NCBI RefSeq assembly: GCF_020544465.1
Contig: NZ_CP066126.1
Coordinates: forward strand, 3,596,001 to 3,660,000
Length of the DNA: 64,000 nucleotides
Direction: 5' to 3'
Origin: Chromobacterium rhizoryzae
GTDB taxonomy: Bacteria > Pseudomonadota > Gammaproteobacteria > Burkholderiales > Chromobacteriaceae
Part shown: one piece after another, positions 62,584 through 64,000 of the stretch
Layout: each line of letters begins with the position of its first letter
Position numbering within the stretch: the first letter of the stretch is position 1
Translations under genes and position numbers: made by a program
Notes under the pieces: model-generated
What the model was told of the DNA's origin: nothing
The model's input: the letters and a program-made list of their open reading frames with translations, nothing else
The model's database searches: none

Positions 62584-62781
62584 GATGATGGCCTTGCTGA
62601 AGAAAAACGCGAGAGTATACAACGATTTGACAGGCGATGCGCAGCGTTCGGAGGGGTTTGCGCCGCGGGCTCCCCGATTCGTTTTCACCCCGCCGGCGCA
62701 GGGCCGGATGCGGACGCCGCCGAGCGACGCTCTCCTTTCAGACCTCACTTGATAGTAAAATCCGACGCCTCCATATAGGCC

Positions 62782-62936
62782 TGAGAGCCGGTTCAAAGTC
62801 TCGCGAGCTGGGGCGAGACAAGGCGACAACGGCTGTAAAGCGGAATGTGGCAGTGATGCATGAGCATTTCGAAGCCGGTTTCAACGCCCTGGTCTAAAAT
62901 CCCGCCGCCGTGCCGCAGACTTTGAACAGCTTCTGA
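62782..62936. mobile_element. MITE-like element, family A, forward copy 3 with TGA flanks
   Basis: The left end is GAGCCGGTTCAAAGTC and the right end GACTTTGAACAGCTTC, flanked by TGA at 62782-62784 and at 62934-62936. The variant inner end (AAAGTC in place of ACGATC) is the same as in the dcuC copy, which also has TGA flanks. The core keeps GAGCGAGACAAGGCG-like sequence and ATGAGCATTTCGAAGC. Confidence 0.7.
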
Positions 62937-62963
62937 GCCGTCAACCCCTCACACGATACCAAT

Positions 62964-63491
62964 ATGAAAACTCTCGTTTCACGCATGGAGTCCCTGATTT
63001 TCGCCAGCCGCTGGCTGCAGGCTCCGCTCTACCTTGGCCTCATCGTCGCCCAGGGGGTGTACGTCTATAAGTTTCTGCTCGAACTGATCCACTTGGTCGC
63101 CGACGCCTCCAGCATGACGGAAACCCAGATCATGCTGATCGTGCTGGGCCTGATCGACGTGGTGATGATCGCCAATCTACTGATCATGGTGGTGGTGGGC
63201 GGCTACGAAACCTTCGTCTCCAAGATCGACAGTCTGAACAGCCACGAGGACCGGCCGGAATGGCTGTCCCATGTCAACGCCGGCGTGCTGAAGACCAAGC
63301 TGTCGCTGGCGCTGATCAGCATCTCCTCCATCCATCTGCTGAAAACCTTCATCAGCGCGTCCAATCTGGGCAGCCCCGGCAATCCGCTCACCGAGCAGGG
63401 CGTGATGTGGCAGGTGGTGATCCATTGCACCTTCCTGCTGTCCGCTCTGGTGATGGCCTGGACCGACAAGCTGATGCAAAGCAAGCACTGA
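62964..63491 (+). CDS. YqhA/UPF0114 family membrane protein
   Basis: This 175-residue protein has four hydrophobic helices (YLGLIVAQGVYVYKFLLELI, IMLIVLGLIDVVMIANLLIM, LSLALISISSIHLLKTFISA, WQVVIHCTFLLSALVMAWTD). Family marks are SRMESLIFASRWLQAPLYLG and VVGGYETFVSK. The function of the family is unknown. Confidence 0.88.
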   Translation: MKTLVSRMESLIFASRWLQAPLYLGLIVAQGVYVYKFLLELIHLVADASSMTETQIMLIVLGLIDVVMIANLLIMVVVGGYETFVSKIDSLNSHEDRPEWLSHVNAGVLKTKLSLALISISSIHLLKTFISASNLGSPGNPLTEQGVMWQVVIHCTFLLSALVMAWTDKLMQSKH

Positions 63492-63515
63492 GCGCCGGCG
63501 CCCGCAGAGGCCTGA

Positions 63516-64000
63516 CTAAGGCATGCGCTCGGCGCAATAGAAAGCGCCGGGCACCGGACACCCCGCCTCCTCCCGCAACATCATGTCCCGGCGCTCCCGC
63601 AACGCCAACCCGCACGCCGCCAGCAGCCCCTCCACCCAGTCCGGATCGTGCAGATAGCGCCCGCAGGGCTGCAGCCGGTGGCCGCCCGGCAAAGCCCGCG
63701 GCGCGCGCTCTATGCTGAACAGCAGCAAGCCGCCCGGTTTGAGCGCACGCGCCATCCAGCTCAGGGCCGGCTCCAGATCGCCAAAATAGCTGAGCGTGTC
63801 CAGGCAGCAGATCAGATCGACCGGCAATGGAGCCGTCGCCAGGAATTCGATGATGTCGCCCTGGGTCAAGACGTCGTACACGCCCTTGTCCGCGGCGCGC
63901 GCCAGCATTTCGCCGCTGAGATCCACCCCCAGCAAGCGACGCGCATACGGCCGCAAGACCCCGCCGGCCAGGCCGGTGCCGCAGCCCAGATCCAGCGCGT
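63516..64000 (-). CDS. Class I SAM-dependent methyltransferase, open at the right edge
   Basis: At least 161 residues of the C-terminal part are present, and the gene continues past base 64000. SAM motif I is LDLGCGTGLAGG at the very edge. The next motifs are LGVDLSGEMLARAADKGVYD, DLICCLDTLSYFGDLEPALS and LKPGGLLLFSIER. The C-terminal HRLQPCGRYLHDPDWVEGLL resembles methyltransferases that modify small substrates. An internal ATG at 63956 is not the start, because the motif begins upstream. Confidence 0.85.
   Translation of the reverse strand, partial: ALDLGCGTGLAGGVLRPYARRLLGVDLSGEMLARAADKGVYDVLTQGDIIEFLATAPLPVDLICCLDTLSYFGDLEPALSWMARALKPGGLLLFSIERAPRALPGGHRLQPCGRYLHDPDWVEGLLAACGLALRERRDMMLREEAGCPVPGAFYCAERMP

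Noticed and set aside
62584..62829. N-terminal extension of rimO to 62829
   Set aside because: The extra 82 residues have no family similarity, and the conserved start is at 62583.

Overview
The window is a high-GC chromosomal segment of a Neisseriales bacterium, almost certainly a Chromobacterium species. The clearest marker is a 297-residue phenylalanine 4-hydroxylase whose length, N-terminus and iron ligands (His138, His143, Glu184) match my memory of the Chromobacterium violaceum enzyme, though it is not identical to it. Identifications rest on motifs, architecture and gene order read by eye; no database search was possible.

Layout. 1-1514: a tandem array of DUF3304 genes (probable type VI immunity proteins) around a truncated Tle1-type lipase gene. 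1866-14164: myo-inositol catabolism and uptake (iolB, E, D, C-DUF2090; an ABC transporter; a divergent RpiR regulator; iolG; a second Gfo/Idh/MocA dehydrogenase). 14814-20545: glpQ, two DUF5610-type genes, dcuC and a secreted M35 metallopeptidase. 20896-23448: queC, a triple-domain QueD-like gene and queE (7-deazaguanine synthesis). 23743-26787: a bufferin locus (two DUF2282 precursors, an MNIO/DUF692 enzyme, a DUF2063 partner, DoxX). 26848-32220: serB, a possible PilZ-type gene and an FbpABC iron(III) importer with a Fur box. 32531-39145: phhA with an Lrp/AsnC gene, tex, a SpoIIAA-like gene, a ClbS/DfsB-like gene, EamA genes and a secreted protein. 39221-44785: a lone Rieske oxygenase, pta with a perfect FNR/Anr box, and a chemoreceptor. 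44834-47097: a kexin-like protease with a putative dedicated chaperone. 47687-52342: a Bax-inhibitor-like protein, tRNA-Leu(UAG) and a cysteine desulfidase/permease/YheO-regulator module. 52534-64000: a GNAT enzyme, rarA, serS, a CBS-PAS-GGDEF-EAL protein, hypF, rimO, yqhA and a partial methyltransferase.

The most unusual feature is a set of about ten short non-coding insertions (118-372 bp) with imperfect terminal inverted repeats (GAGCCTGTTYACGATC / GATCGTRAACAGGYTC). They are flanked by 3-bp direct repeats that are nearly always TAA or TGA, and many lie exactly on the stop codon of the upstream gene. They look like MITEs whose target trinucleotide coincides with a stop codon. Copies separate bufC from doxX, the Fur box from fbpA, and iolG from the second dehydrogenase.

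Other points of interest are the DUF3304/Tle array (the lipase remnant reads in frame into the next DUF3304 copy), the two-precursor bufferin locus, the three-domain QueD protein and the protease/chaperone pair.
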